Assembly: GCA_950295325.1 (NCBI GenBank)
Contig: OX485806.1
Span: 17,114,001 to 17,178,000 of the forward strand
Direction of reading: 5' to 3'
Length of the DNA: 64,000 nt
From: Polytrichum commune
Taxonomy: Eukaryota; Streptophyta; Polytrichopsida; Polytrichales; Polytrichaceae
Within the stretch, counting starts at the first letter, position 1. Each line of letters begins with the position of its first letter. Under the pieces are notes generated by a model. The model saw only the letters and a program-made list of their open reading frames with translations, did no database searches and was not told where the DNA came from. Positions 22,816 through 34,787 of the stretch are shown piece after piece. The translations under genes and the position numbers were made by a program.

Positions 22816-24084
22816 AATACGCTCCTCATTGTAATAGTATTCAACTTCCTCCCACTTGACCAATGTAAAACATGTCCCAAAGTAAATACAGTGATTGGAA
22901 CTACCGCGTATAGGATGTCACGCACAATATCTTCCTATATATGTTTTATATGCAATACGTCCCATTGTGTGGCCACAGATGAATATGTGTAGTATTGCAA
23001 CCACTTATTTTCGCATATTTAGGTTCCATCCACCTTGTATGTTGGCCTTGGATGTGAGGTTTAAGTTTATTACATTCAAATGTTTTGTGTTTCATTATGA
23101 CCATGTCATGTTATTGTTCTAAGATAAGCATGTACAATATAAATAGATTAAAGCTTAACATACAATAAGTTTGACAATCCGCCAACATGTAATGTGATCA
23201 AATCTTGTACAGTTCTCTCATAATGCATTGGTTGCAAATTATCCTTTTCTTCCATAGCTTTGTGCCCTTCCATTGCTATAGGAGTATTGCCATTGCCATT
23301 GTACATCTTCATCTTTTTCTTTGATGGTCTTTCTTTCATTGTCTTTTTGTTATTTTGCTTATAGAGATGACAATCTTTTTGGTCAAAGTGTATGTTGCCA
23401 ACAAATGTTTAAACATTGGATCATGTGCTAATATGAAATTCTCATTGTAAAGAGGAATGGTAGTTGGAAGAGGCGTCCCCACTATTGCCATGCCACATAT
23501 TGGCCTCACATTAGTACATCACCAGGAGGGAGAGGGTTGCTCCATGAACCATGAATCACCGTTGTGCCCGTCAATGATAAAGGACTTTGTTGAGGAGAGA
23601 CATCGCATTGTGGATGGGGAGAACAAAGTGGGGATGAAGTCTCTAAATGAGCATTGGCATTTGGTTGGACTAGGTAGAGCGTTCAACTGCAAGTGAGATT
23701 ATACTTTAAATGCATAGGTGCATAAGCACAAATTAGATACTGGTTTTGAATTTTAGGTTTTGGTTGTCATCAACAGGACAAACTAGGGAATTCAATAACT
23801 CATTGAAGCCACGCACATTTGAACTTACATGTGTACCCAATGAAGCCATTGAATCTCCTAAAGTGCAAACTTGTTCTTCAAATTAGTTAAGTCCCAGTTG
23901 GGCTAATCAAGGAGGTGGATGCCTCTTGATAGCTCCACACGGCCATACCTAGACTTGCAAGAAGTTGAGTGCCTAGGAGGGAAAGATAAACCGGTTACTC
24001 TAGAATTTACTCAATTATGAGATTGTGGACCATACTCTTTGTTTGCAACCACACAACAAGGCAATATCTTGCAAAAAGGCAAGC
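22816..24084 (-). other. Unassigned region with protein-like minus-strand stretches
   Basis: On the minus strand, FEEQVCTLGDSMASLGTHVS and VRGFNELLNSL (about 23880-23760) are followed by a possible CTTGCAG acceptor (about 23690), then a Ser/Pro-rich stretch containing NANAHLETSSPLCSPHPQ. Further on is KERPSKKKMKMYNGNGN (about 23335). A short helical region plus a Ser/Pro linker and a basic stretch would fit an exon set of a nuclear protein, such as the Myb-like partner genes of Harbinger elements. I see no conserved Myb residues, so no function is assigned. Confidence 0.25.
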
Positions 24085-24420
24085 ATGCCTAATTTGGTTA
24101 ACACCTTAAACGGACACTCATATTTGAGTGATTAAGTGAGGTTCTATGAACAGACACCCCAAAGACACGTTTTTGAAAGAGATTGGACTACGTGCTCAAA
24201 ATTTGATAACCATTATATTCTGAGTAATCAACATAATTGAGAGACTTGTTGATCATTTAGTAAGGAATAGAATCTTTACTTTGACAATGAAGCAGACGTT
24301 CATGTGAGGTCTTCAAATGAAGAGGAAAATGGCTACAAACCCAATTTGGATTTGCTAATCATCTCGCACTAATTGTGTGTTTCATATCATACAAGAAGTG
24401 GGTGCAAAGCTTAAGGTGTT
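24085..24420 (+). repeat. Dispersed repeat R2, copy 2
   Basis: Shares AGAGATTGGACTACGTGCTC, TTTGATAACCATTATA and the later block TTTGGATTTG..ATCATCTCGCACTAATTG with the copies at 48230-48670 and elsewhere. No reading frame. Confidence 0.65.
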
Positions 24421-24734
24421 AAATTGACACCCACAACCTTAGGCACTAACTATTTTCTGTGAAATTTTAATCTTTGAGATTTTCATGCTCATTGTCACTA
24501 CATATGTGTTTCATGTTTTGGGATTCAAATTATAGCGTAAGTGCAGACACCTCCTAGAAATTATCAAACATACAAATAGGTTGGAAACCAAATTTTCAAG
24601 AGTATATTGCTTATATTTTGCTTCATTAAGATCGTGGAAAATCACTCATGAAGCCTTGATAGGCAGTGACAAGTTTGCCCACCTGAAACTCCCTACAGAG
24701 CTCAAAAACTTGACCATTTCTGAAAAGTAAAGGA

Positions 24735-24975
24735 ACCAGTGTCTGGGGAGGCATAATTGACCAAAATCCTAGTGTTTCCAAGTCCAAAAAGTTACATGTT
24801 GTTATCGTTCAGTTTTCCTTTAATGATTTAAGGTATTTCTACATATTCCTCTAAAGTATACCTGGTTAATCGGCAAAAAAATGATGGGTAATTTTCCTGA
24901 AGTCTTGAACTTCAACCAGTTATTTCTCAAACTCAACCAGTTCATGTGTAACTAGCTTCCAATTCTCCCTATTTA
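24735..24975 (+). repeat. Dispersed repeat R1, copy 1
   Basis: Contains ATCCTAGTGTTTCCAAGTCC, GTTACATGTTG and TTATTTCTCAAACTCAACC, in the same order as at 32910-33118, 46310-46545 and (inverted) 35640-35835. About 200-240 bp, non-coding. Confidence 0.7.
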
Positions 24976-27700
24976 TTGAAAGGAACAATATACCAGGTAT
25001 TACCAAAGGGCAGTGATAATTTGAGAAACTTGTTACAAAAAATCCTCAAATTGAATATGATCCGATCAGCTCTATTAAATGTATAGAAACATTCCAAGAT
25101 ATTTTGTATATTAAAATTAAAAAAGTGGTGCAAGGGTGGGTGCAAGCACAGTAAAGTGGACAACTCCTGATCCCTACCTGGTGTTCCAAGAAAAGTCTAC
25201 ATATTTTGGAAGACAATGCAAGTGGTATGCAAGTAGGTGACATTGAAAAAGAAATTGTCGGAAATTTGTTTTAAATACGATAAAATAACACTAAATTGAC
25301 GGTTTTGTACAAAGGTTTGTGGTGGTGCCCTCAAGTGGATAATGAATTCAAGGAATATGAAGAAAAATTCCAACTTCAAAATATTCAAGGTCATGAAATC
25401 TACATCCAACACCAGATTCAACCATTTTCTTTTGGCATCACTTTTCATGATAAGTTTTGAAGTTCTCAACTTGATATTCCCCATTTGAATATTTATTACA
25501 ACGATACAGGTCATCATAGGGGAGAAAAAATCCAATTCAAACAACACTTTGCTACTACTTTTAAACTTTTGACCCTAAAAAATAGGATTTTAGTATAATA
25601 AAGCACTAATATGCTGGTCCACTTTACCATGCTTGCACCGAAAAGGGTTCGTTTATTTTGCCCCCAATTCAATCGAACCCGTTAGCCCGGGTCCACTGTG
25701 CTTTCGAATTGGAGTGGATTTCTGTGAGCTCAAAGTCCCAGGACGCTAGGTAACTTGGTGCATACACACGAGCTTCAGATGGAGCCAGAGAAGCCTAAAT
25801 ACACCTGACGTGGAAGCATGGTGAGCCCTTCCCTTCACTTGGCAAAAGTGGCCATTTGATGCGTGCATGTGGTATTGAGACCAGTGGTTTTAAAATCTCC
25901 GATCAAAGGGACCGGTTAAACGGAGATCATGGGGCCCATGGCACTTTTGGGGGACTCCATACATACAAATGCCTGCCCAATTGTTGTTGTGTCGTGTTTT
26001 TGTGCAATGTGATGTTTTCCCCGCACGCGGTGGCCGACAAAGGTGAGCGTAGGAGCCTAGGAAAGAGGGAGCAAAGGGCCCATGCACAACAATAGGTGTG
26101 CCGGTGAAGCGCACCATTTTTTGTCACCTCCGACCAATGCGCTCGATAGGAGCAACACACTTTCTTTTCTTTAGTGTGGGCACTAAATAATGAGGGAATG
26201 AAAGGTCTATATTCTAAGCAAGTGTCGACTTATTCATGAATTTTGGACCAAATAGAAATTTGACATGTCCATTTCTATCAACGGACCTTCTTGTAAAAAC
26301 GACAATAACTGTTTCTAGATTTGGACCGCATCTCTTCTTATGCCATGTGTTAGTTACATGCACGTTGTGTCATTTGTGAGACTAATACACACCTAGAGGG
26401 AATGTTTGATAATATTGCTTCTCAAAGTATGGATAATTGGGATATTGATAGTTTTCTTTTGGTTTCTTCCTTCATTGAATTTGTTATGCGATGTGCATGT
26501 CTCCACTGCGCAAAAAATTCTCTCAGATGCCGTGTTCATTTTGGACAAGTCTTTTGTTCATATTTACTCAACTCCTAGTTTAACCCTTAAAGGACAATGT
26601 TGCCCCACGAGCTTGGTATTATTTTAGGAGAATCTTGTTCAAAACTTCTACTCCATTGGACCAAATGGGGTTTTTAGAATGCCAAATCGAGCACCTTAGC
26701 AAGATCTATACTTCTTTAGAATAGAGCCTATGTAAATTAATTGGTTAATCATGCTTTAAATGAATTTTGAAAGATATTTTGGGTGTGGTATCGGGAAAGC
26801 ATATGTCCTTTAAGGGTTAAGAAAGAAACCAAGACAACTCTAGTGTTACCACTGGCATGAATGATGGTCTTGCTTCATTTTTTTTGAATTGGTCTACGTT
26901 TACATGTACTCCCGAAGACTATATGACTATTACAAGAATTAGAGGCCCCTTGAAGACGAGATTATCTTCTTTCAAAGGTGAACACCTTCAACAGGCGCAA
27001 ACAACTAGGCCGGCACTTATCTCCCCCAAAGGCAGCCCCTAGGTTCCCACATGGTTGGTTGAAATATCTCGTTCATGTGTATACCTCCACTATGACTGGG
27101 TGGACTATAAGTGGCTTAAGACCTTGGGTTTAAGCCACCCATCATCAAATGAGGATACAACTCTTTAAGTTGAAGTTTTACAATTGGTATTGAGCAAGAC
27201 AATTAGAATTGGTGACACTAAATACCACACTTACTCTAGTAGGCTAAGTTTCTTTAACCTAAGTATTAGGTATAAAGGCCATCCTTTGTTATTCATAACT
27301 TTGTTATAACTTTGCTTTTGAAAAATAAATGCCTCCCTATGTTAATATTTATCCCACCCCCTTTTGGAAAATATCGGAAGTGTGCTCCCCAATACTGACA
27401 TGTGCAATCAGGTTTGCCTCCTTACACATGCAAATTACCTTGGATGAAAATCAAATCAATAAAACTCGTAACTTTTTTTATTCATATGTATAACACCGCT
27501 GTTTTTTTCTATTTTTCAAGAAATCAATCTTGTAATTTCATAGTTTGGTCTTGAACATTCTAAATTGTGTGAAATGTCAATAGGTTAGCATGGGGCAACG
27601 TAGCTACACCAAACACATGGTTTAGTGTGGCCCACGCTGTTCATCTTCGACCAAGGCCATCAGCTGTTCTGCAAGGATTGGCGAACAACTGAAAGAGAAG
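24976..27700. other. Intergenic DNA, no gene supported
   Basis: Several open stretches of 60-116 codons exist (for example 25197-25547 minus and 26406-26627 plus), but none shows a motif, an extended codon bias or a splice partner. Nothing further recognised. Confidence 0.4.
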
Positions 27701-28340
27701 GTGTCATATGACACTTGGTGCGTCATGCGAAATCGTGAAGGCTACTCTCGAACGCCAATGTGCACCCCCACCGCATCGGGTGTTTAGAGGAGCAGCCTGG
27801 AGATCCAACAGCTTCGAATGGTTGCCTGCCGGCCACCACCGACCCCCACGCGCGAGTCTCGATGCATGCGTGCATTGAATCGGGGACGGAGGCCTGTCTG
27901 CAACAGAAACCTATACGATAGATACATGATGCTGTGTCGAAGGAAGGATCGACCAAGAAAAACTCGAGAGGACTAGCTGGTCCCTATTCTAGCTAGATCG
28001 AACGAAAACGCCCTCGCTCCTCGACCATGATCTGTTTTGTGTGCTGGCTGTTTTCCCCCATGGCCGGCCTTCCCTGAAACTTCCCACTCTGACCGTCTCA
28101 CAGACGTGCGACGTGAAGTGGATTGCTGTTGTCGAGCGATGGGCCGGGTGAACAGACAGACAGGGTGCAGATTTTGAGAGCATTAAGTTAGGTATAATTC
28201 TTGGGAGCACAACTTGTGGGAGGCGGTGGTGGACGAAGGAAGGAAGGCAGGCAGGCAGCCGGCCGCCCCCGCGACAGCATCATCAAGATCATCGGCAATG
28301 GAGGGAGGATATAGCTTTGCCTCACCGTAGGTAGGCCCAA
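27700..28340. other. GC-richer island, possible first exon or promoter region
   Basis: Base composition shifts sharply from the AT-rich flanks, with many CG dinucleotides (for example CCACGCGCGAGTCTCG and GGCCGGCCGCCCCCGCGAC). The minus strand is open over 27723-27956 and 27989-28210 without recognised motifs. Such an island in an AT-rich plant genome could be the 5' end of a gene whose body is elsewhere, or a foreign fragment. No start, splice site or protein family could be fixed. Confidence 0.3.
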
Positions 28341-28400
28341 ACCAGCCTGTGTGACCATTGTAACCAACGCGACTGAGTAGGAGTGACGCTAAGTTAGTTT

Positions 28401-28691
28401 ATGATTCACTGGATTTATGAAAACTCTCTTTGGTTTGATGGTAACGTTTTCGACACCGGCTCACCAGGTAAGGAGGTTGGCGATCGAGTCAGGAAACTGT
28501 TAAATCGATCACGCAGTTTGTTAAAATACGACCACACAAATGTGTTGTGCGGTCACATGACCTACCAAAAGTTGATTGTTCACCGCACACATGAAGAGGA
28601 GCAAGGTATCAACTCTCTGTTGGAATTGGTAAACTTGGTCAATTTGGAGGACAAGCCGGAGCCCGGTCGACATTTTATGTGGCCGTTTTAA
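28401..28691 (+). CDS. Unrecognised 96-residue open frame
   Basis: The frame starts MIHWIYENSLWFDGN and ends GRHFMWPF. It lies just after the GC-richer island and just before a MITE. It is mostly hydrophilic with a leucine-rich stretch (INSLLELVNLVNLED) and has no signal peptide or membrane span. I do not recognise it. It may be chance or a leftover exon. Confidence 0.15.
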   Translation: MIHWIYENSLWFDGNVFDTGSPGKEVGDRVRKLLNRSRSLLKYDHTNVLCGHMTYQKLIVHRTHEEEQGINSLLELVNLVNLEDKPEPGRHFMWPF

Positions 28692-28734
28692 CTAGTGTGT
28701 GGTCGATTTAACGATCCCCTAGAGATATCCGTTA

Positions 28735-29065
28735 ATTCGATTGGGAGGTTTGGTCGGGAGTTGGTTGTTTACAAGCAAATTGTTTCATGTTCCGTAAGTT
28801 TTCGGTGCCTGATTGAAGTCGGTGTGGAGGTTTGAATGGAGAAGTTTCTGCATTGGTTCATTGAGGGTCAAACTCACTTTGGCATGTCAAGAGGTGCTAA
28901 AATGAGTTTGGTCCATAACGAACCGATATAGAATGTTCTTCACTCAAACCTCCACACCACCTCCAATTATGCACCGAGAACTTACCGAGCATGGAAAGTT
29001 TCGTTTGCAAAACAACCAACTCCCAGCCAAAACTTTGGTTGAGTTAAAGGATAACCTCTAATAGC
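28735..29065. repeat. Hairpin MITE, family B, copy 1
   Basis: The outer part GGGAGTTGGTTGTTT near 28753 is repeated inverted near 29020-29035 (AACAACCAACTCCC). The arms continue inward through GTGTGGAGGTTTGA and its complement TCAAACCTCCACAC. The centre has CAAACTCACTTTGGCATGTC. The copy at 39262-39605 has the same layout. Non-coding. Confidence 0.7.
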
Positions 29066-29469
29066 ATGTAGAAATGATGGAGATAGCATGACACTACACT
29101 TTGTTTGGTGATCATGGGTGAAAGGATGAATTTTCATAATCTCATCGTCATTGTTTTCATAGTTCAAATGACCACATGGAACTTCCGCTTGTGTCCCAAT
29201 GGGGAAATTATCCAAATATCCCTTTCATGTCCTATGGTTCATAAGGCTTGGAAGGGAACGTGGAAAGAGTGGGAATTTTGCTCATGACCCTTGATTGATA
29301 ATGGAAATGTTCAGTTGGACATGGGAAATTATGTAGATGAGACATTTTGTATGGATGATGGGAATATGCTACTTGGGAGTTTTTTCAAAGGGAAATTTCA
29401 AAAAATAAATAATCATATCCCTTCCATGAACTTGGTCTAACCTAAAGGTAGGCCCTTCTCACTTACAAG

Positions 29470-32384
29470 ATGAGACCTAGAGGTGTTGGTCCCATTAACT
29501 TAAAGAATTCCGCCGAACACCTATCTCCTACCTTCTACCACTTGACTCTCGATTTTATGGCCGCCACATTTACCACGGAAATGAATGATTCTCTAGTTAG
29601 GGACCTCAATGTCAAAGAACTCACCACTGCATCAACGCTAGGGCTAAGGGGAAAGCACCAGGACACAACGTGGTCCCATTAGAATTTTTCAAGCACTTTG
29701 GCCAACCATTAGACAAGAATATTACCAAATGATAATCACAGGCATTAAAAATGGGGCATTGCACAAAGGGGTAACTAAAGGCTTATACCAAAAGGGGACA
29801 CGAAGGATTTGAATTACTAGCGGCCAATAACCTTGCTTATAGTAAGTTACAAAATCTTTGCCAAAGCCCTCCAACTAAGGCTTCAACCAATTCTTAGGGA
29901 CATCATTAGCCCAAAGCAAACGATGTTCCTACCACTCCGTTTCATTCTAGACAATATAGTTTTGACACAGGAAACCTTGCACTGGACCAAATCATCCAAG
30001 CAACCTACAGTTTTCATGAAACTTGATTTTCCTATAGCCTATGATAAGGTTACGTGGAGGTTTTTGTTCCAAGCAATGAAAAGGACGAACGGTAGTGAAA
30101 AGTTTATCGAGTGGGTAAAACTTTTGTTTGGAAACGCCTCAGTAGCAGTTAACCTTAACGGCAACCAAGGCAACAACTTTAGCATTGAGAGAGGGGTAAG
30201 GCAAGGTTGCCCAATTGCCCCATACCTTTTTCTTGTTGTTGGGGAGGTGCTTACCCATATTATTAACAAAGTAGTAGTTAAAGAGAGGTTGAGAGGGATA
30301 ACTCTCCCCGGCAGGAAAAAACAGCAAAGTATTTCTCAATACGCCAATGACTCCTTGTTCATGGTTAGAGGTGACAAACGCTCTGTCGATGAGTTTGTTA
30401 GCCTCCTTAAGGTATTTAGTACAACATTGGGTATGGAAATTAATTAGAGAAATCGTGCGCATATTGGTTCGATAAATACACCCATAAGCCGAAATGGCTC
30501 ACGGAATACAACTGGCAGTGGGTTGAGGAAGGAGACATTTCCAAACTCTTGGGCACTCCGTTTGGACTTAACCTTCAAACTCAGGACGTAGACCAATTTC
30601 TTTATAAAAATATCTTTAAGAAGCTAGACTATTGGAGTAGCATGAAACTTTCACTTGCAGGAAGAGTAGTCATTTACAACAAGATGTTTCTCTCTACACT
30701 TTGGTTTTTTATCTATGGTCAGGGAAGGAACAACTCACTCGCACAAGGGTGAGTTGGAAGGAATGTTGCATGAAGAAAAAGTATGGTGGATTGGGGTTAG
30801 TGGGCCCAGAGGCTGCTAAAACTAGTCTCTTGTGCAAATGGGTTATTAAAGCAGAAAAGCCAGGAGAATCCAATCTTCAACTTATGCTTAGGTATAGGCT
30901 AGCACGATTCAACCCGCAAAGGGGAAGAAGTTGGGGGGTTAGCTTGGATTGGTTTATTAATAAACAACATCAAGGAGTCACAGGCTCTAAGGCGTGGAGC
31001 CACATTAGTAAAGCATGGAAAGTTATGGTTAAAGGTACTTATCAACTCCCCCCCCCCCCACCACCACGCAGAAGAATGGAGTTGCCACATTCAAATATTT
31101 GGTGTCTGACTTGGTGGAACTCATTAACAAAGGCTTCACTTACGAGAAGGGCCGCAACCTCTACCGCAAAGGGATCCAGTGTGTAGATGATTTTTGGGAT
31201 ACTGAGCAGAGCGATTTCCTTAACTAGGATAAAGCTCATGAGAAGTTCAACCTCACGCCAACGGAAGCCGGAGATTGGACCAAACTAACGGATAAATTTT
31301 CCGAATGCAGAAATAAGCTTGAGGATGATTCTAATACCCCCCACCCTGGCCAATGGCTAGGGTTTTACGTGGATGGAGGGGAGGATCCTACCTTTGTCAT
31401 GAAATGTGTGGCCGGTTTTTCTCCCTCATGCATGCAACTACAGAGCCTCTCTATGCCTATCCTTGTGCAATGCTTCACGGTAGGCACATATTCCCGTTGC
31501 CTAAGAGAGTGGGAAAAACCAACCAAGGATATGGATCTTTCATAAGGTTAAGTCATACATACCACTAGAGGCCCGAAGAAGGAAGGTGAGCAAGAGAATA
31601 TCATTTCTTTTTATGCTACAACGGCCACGTTTAAATGGGACCCGGATCGGTGGCGGTGGATTGATGGATCTCACTTTCCTAACTACACCATTAAGTTAGG
31701 TAAAGACACAATCATCAATAGGCACCCGGGTACCACTTGCGCGGTGGACAAATGGCAAGGTTATCTCCCTCGTAACTACAAATTCTATTGGTCTCAGTTA
31801 TGGGATCCACTACGGGCCGGGAAAGAAACTGCATTTATGTGGTCTATTTGGCACAAAGTTGTGGCGGTCAACGAATGGAGGGCACGCATTGCACCAGTCT
31901 CCATCTCTAAACAATGCCTATTTTGCCTTCCTAATACGAGTGAATCCGTTAAACACAAATTTTGGGATTGCATTCAAGCTAGAAGGGCTTGGCGATGGGC
32001 CACATTCATCATGCATGAACTTTGTGGGGTTAGAACTGGCAATGACTACTTTCATTGGAAGCAAGCTATTATTGAGGGAAGGATTCCTAGATAATATGGC
32101 GCCTCCTTAGAGGCGTTACGTTGTGGACCATTTGGATAGAGCGCAACGACAAAGTGTTCAACCATGAACAGTGGCATGAATCTAAGGTCAAGCATCGCAT
32201 TTGGGATGAACTCGTTATTTACGCTAAGGCGACGTGGGAATGGGTGATCAAACAAATCAGGTTTAGCAACTTCTCTGCGGCAGCCATGCTTCAAGGATTC
32301 GACCATACGTGGGGGGATAGGAATGTTTTGTGTAAACGGAACAACCTCCATATTGAATGGAATTGGAAAAGGCAACATAGATAG
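29470..32384 (+). pseudogene. LINE reverse transcriptase and zf-RVT region, broken
   Basis: AKGKAPGHNVVPLEFFK (about 29640) and RPITLLIVSYKIFAKAL (about 29825) are the usual lead-in. VFMKLDFPIAYDKV is motif A (normally KLDFEKAYD) and VRQGCPIAPYLF is motif B. SQYANDSLFMV is motif C, where the first Asp of the FADD box has become Asn. A frameshift at about 30447 moves to EKSCAYWFDKY, and another follows near 30700. The zf-RVT finger is clear in 31744-32094 (W..LWDPLRAGKETAFMW, QCLFCLPNTSESVKHKFWDC). The final part is WTIWIERNDKVFNHE (about 32121). The lost catalytic residue plus several frameshifts make it inactive. The poly-C run at 31050 adds a further slippage site. Confidence 0.9.
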
Positions 32385-32606
32385 GTTGGCATGATCCTTT
32401 TGGTGGGTGTTTGAGGTGGTTTGGGGGTTGTCCTTGGTAGGCGGGGTGCGGGTGGTCCTTGGCTTGGTGTTTCTTTTACGTAGCGGTGTCTCATGCCTGA
32501 AGGACCCCATCTCCCCTCTGTGAGGCCCATTTTCTCCTTTTTGTTCATGCAATTGGCATTGGCTTGTTGACCTTCTGTCTCAAAAAAATAAAATAAAATA
32601 AACAAA
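29470..32606 (+). mobile_element. LINE (non-LTR retrotransposon), 5'-truncated, with A-rich tail
   Basis: RT, connection and zf-RVT sequence run from about 29470 to 32384, followed by a 3' untranslated stretch and a tail CTCAAAAAAATAAAATAAAA ending near 32606. The endonuclease domain and the start of ORF2 are absent, as usual after incomplete reverse transcription. A second copy in opposite orientation lies at 35885-36985. Target-site duplication not found. Confidence 0.9.
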
Positions 32607-32909
32607 TGGACCCGGTCGACTATGGATGCTTGACCTTAATTCTCCCCCAGCAGGCTGTCCGGAAGTCTCCCCTCCCACTCGACTTCCTCTGCAGCCATCG
32701 TAGGAGAACGAGTCACCAAATTAGCCACGTACATCATCTCAGTGTTGTCAACTCCCCAGAGTGAGGAATTTCGTCGTCAAGCACATGAGGAGCTTATCCT
32801 TATTTCTGCCAGGCATCACTTTAAGCTCAGGAGGAATCTCCCTCACTTGGTTCCTCATAAGTATGGACAGACCAACATCCCCAATGGAACAGTCGGACAT
32901 AGCAGTGAT
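32607..32909. other. Flank of the LINE, nothing recognised
   Basis: Open on the plus strand in two overlapping frames (32742-32946) but without motifs. The first bases (GGACCCGGTCGACTATGGATG) resemble 52970-52995, so they may belong to another old repeat. Confidence 0.3.
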
Positions 32910-33118
32910 TGGGGAGATTTTTGGGCATAAACGGTTGAGATCCTAGTGTTTCCAAGTCCAACCAGTTACATGTTGACATCCTTTGGTTTTCCTTTACTAA
33001 ATTGGGGTATATTCTACAAATTCCTCTAAAAAGATCCGTAATTTCCCTGCAGTCTGAACTCCAATCGCTTATTTCTCAAACTCAACTGATTCATCTGTAA
33101 CTAACTGCCGGTTCTCCC
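32910..33118 (+). repeat. Dispersed repeat R1, copy 2
   Basis: GATCCTAGTGTTTCCAAGTC, then ACATGTTGACATCC and TTATTTCTCAAACTCAACTG, in the same order as the copies at 24735 and 46310. Confidence 0.7.
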
Positions 33119-33210
33119 TAATTACAGGGACATAGCTAGGGAGGAGGACTGATTTAATGCTACTGAAATGAGAATGAGAAAGCGGAGCAAACTGAAAGCA
33201 TTCTTGAACA

Positions 33211-33599
33211 GGTGGAGAGGGACTTGTCACATATGAGTGTACCTCTCATCCATTCAGCATAAGAACTTGACCTCCCCTATTGATAGGTTTGTGGCTCATT
33301 CATCTCAAATACCGTAGGGTGCTTCATGGTTCGACACAGAATTATTAGTTTTTGGAAGAATTTTGTCATGTGTTGTATCCACATTGATCAAGACCACGCT
33401 CAATCTCATGTGGAAACTAGGTTTCGGCACTCAAAAGAAGTAGACCTCACTCTACGGCACTTTTGACTACACTGATTCTAGGTCTTTGAAGCTGATTCTG
33501 GTGTCAAATCAACTTTCAAAAATAAGTTTTGGACTGCATACAAGGCTTCTATGTTGAATGAATGCGAGGTACACTCATATGTGATAATTCCCTCTCACC
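33211..33599. repeat. Hairpin MITE, family A, copy 2
   Basis: The left end GGTGGAGAGGGACTTGTCAC, followed by ATATGAGTGTACCTCTCAT, is matched inverted on the right (GAGGTACACTCATATGTGAT ... CCCTCTCACC). The arms extend to CATTCAGCATAAGAACTTG/CAAGGCTTCTATGTTGAATG, giving about 55 paired bases. The interior contains GGTTTCGGCACTC but no gene. Confidence 0.75.
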
Positions 33600-34562
33600 C
33601 TTGGACAACTATATGGAACAGAGATGAAAAATACTTAACTTACATGTAAAGGATGTGACTCTATTGTGGACACTTCCAACTCCATACACAATTTTAAATT
33701 ATTTGATGAAATCAAGAATTGGCTCATCAAGTTAGCCATTGCAAATCACGCAAAGTATCATTTCTAGTTCTAGAATCAAGTTGAGATGCACACTTTAAAT
33801 TAAAAGATGTCCAAGTGAACAAACAATGTGATTTTATAATCAAAACCGAGTTGTCAACCCAGGTAGAAGATGCGCGTGTACACTAAGGAAAGCTTCCGAC
33901 TAAGGGGCGGTTTACACTATGGACAATGAAGTCGTCCCACGTAAGAGGTCTATTTTGCGTGGGACGACTTCATGGGACAACTTCCATGGTCCGAGTTACT
34001 AAAATATTAGTTTTCATGGTTCATGGGCCCTTCACTAGGTGTAAACCGAATGTGAACCATGAAGAATGACCATGCGGCAAGAAGTGGATGTGCTGATTTT
34101 TTTAATATAAGCCCAAAAAGGGCAGTTTTGGGGGAAAATGAAGTTTGAGCATTTTGTTGACTTCAATTTGCCTTCACTTGCCTACACATGCCTTCACTTA
34201 TCTTGTCAATTAGTTTTTTCTTTTTTTCACCTTAAAGTTTGATCATTCTCTTGTCATCTCTTGGGCTTCAACTGTCTTCACTTTTTGTTAAATATGTCGA
34301 AGATGTGGCTTGCAAATCTTCTCACAACAATTTTTACAAAAAAAAAAATGAGCAATGCAATTGTACATGTTCAATGTAATTTACATGTGACATGTACCTT
34401 GTGTTTCACTACACTAAATAGGATATTTAGTGTTTGATTATATCTGATGTTGTTACCACCCAACCTTCCTCAACACTAAATTTCAATTCTTTGATAATTA
34501 ATGTTAGAAGATTTCCCATTGCGCTTCTTTTGACCACCCTGATCTACAGTCACTAAACAACT

Positions 34563-34787
34563 ATGTATTTTCTTATTTCTTTTTCAACTGTATGTTTTAA
34601 ACATTTTGGAGCGTGTAATATACCATTGGAAAGGTATTTTCAAGACCTTTCCAATGGTATATTACACGCCTCCAAATTCCAAACATTGCAGCTGGTAGAC
34701 CAAAAAAACAAATCTGCACTTGAATTCTTGAGTTCTAGATGTCCCGCGTTGTTTGATGAAACACGTGTAAGCGGGTTTAAAGGGTAG
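34563..34787 (+). CDS. Small open frame inside Harbinger-like copy 1, doubtful
   Basis: A 74-residue frame (MYFLISFSTVCFKHFG...) is present identically in the second copy, where it opens two codons earlier. It spans the internal palindrome at 34607-34673, so part of its sequence is dictated by the hairpin. Conservation is explained by the youth of the copies and is not evidence of selection. No motif is seen. Confidence 0.15.
   Translation: MYFLISFSTVCFKHFGACNIPLERYFQDLSNGILHASKFQTLQLVDQKNKSALEFLSSRCPALFDETRVSGFKG
34607..34673. repeat. Internal palindrome of the Harbinger-like element
   Basis: GGAGCGTGTAATATACCATT reads on to a short centre and then returns as AATGGTATATTACACGC, giving arms of about 28 bases with a small loop around TATTTTCAAG. 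It is kept in the second copy (60018-60085), where one arm has a single T-to-C change. Confidence 0.85.
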
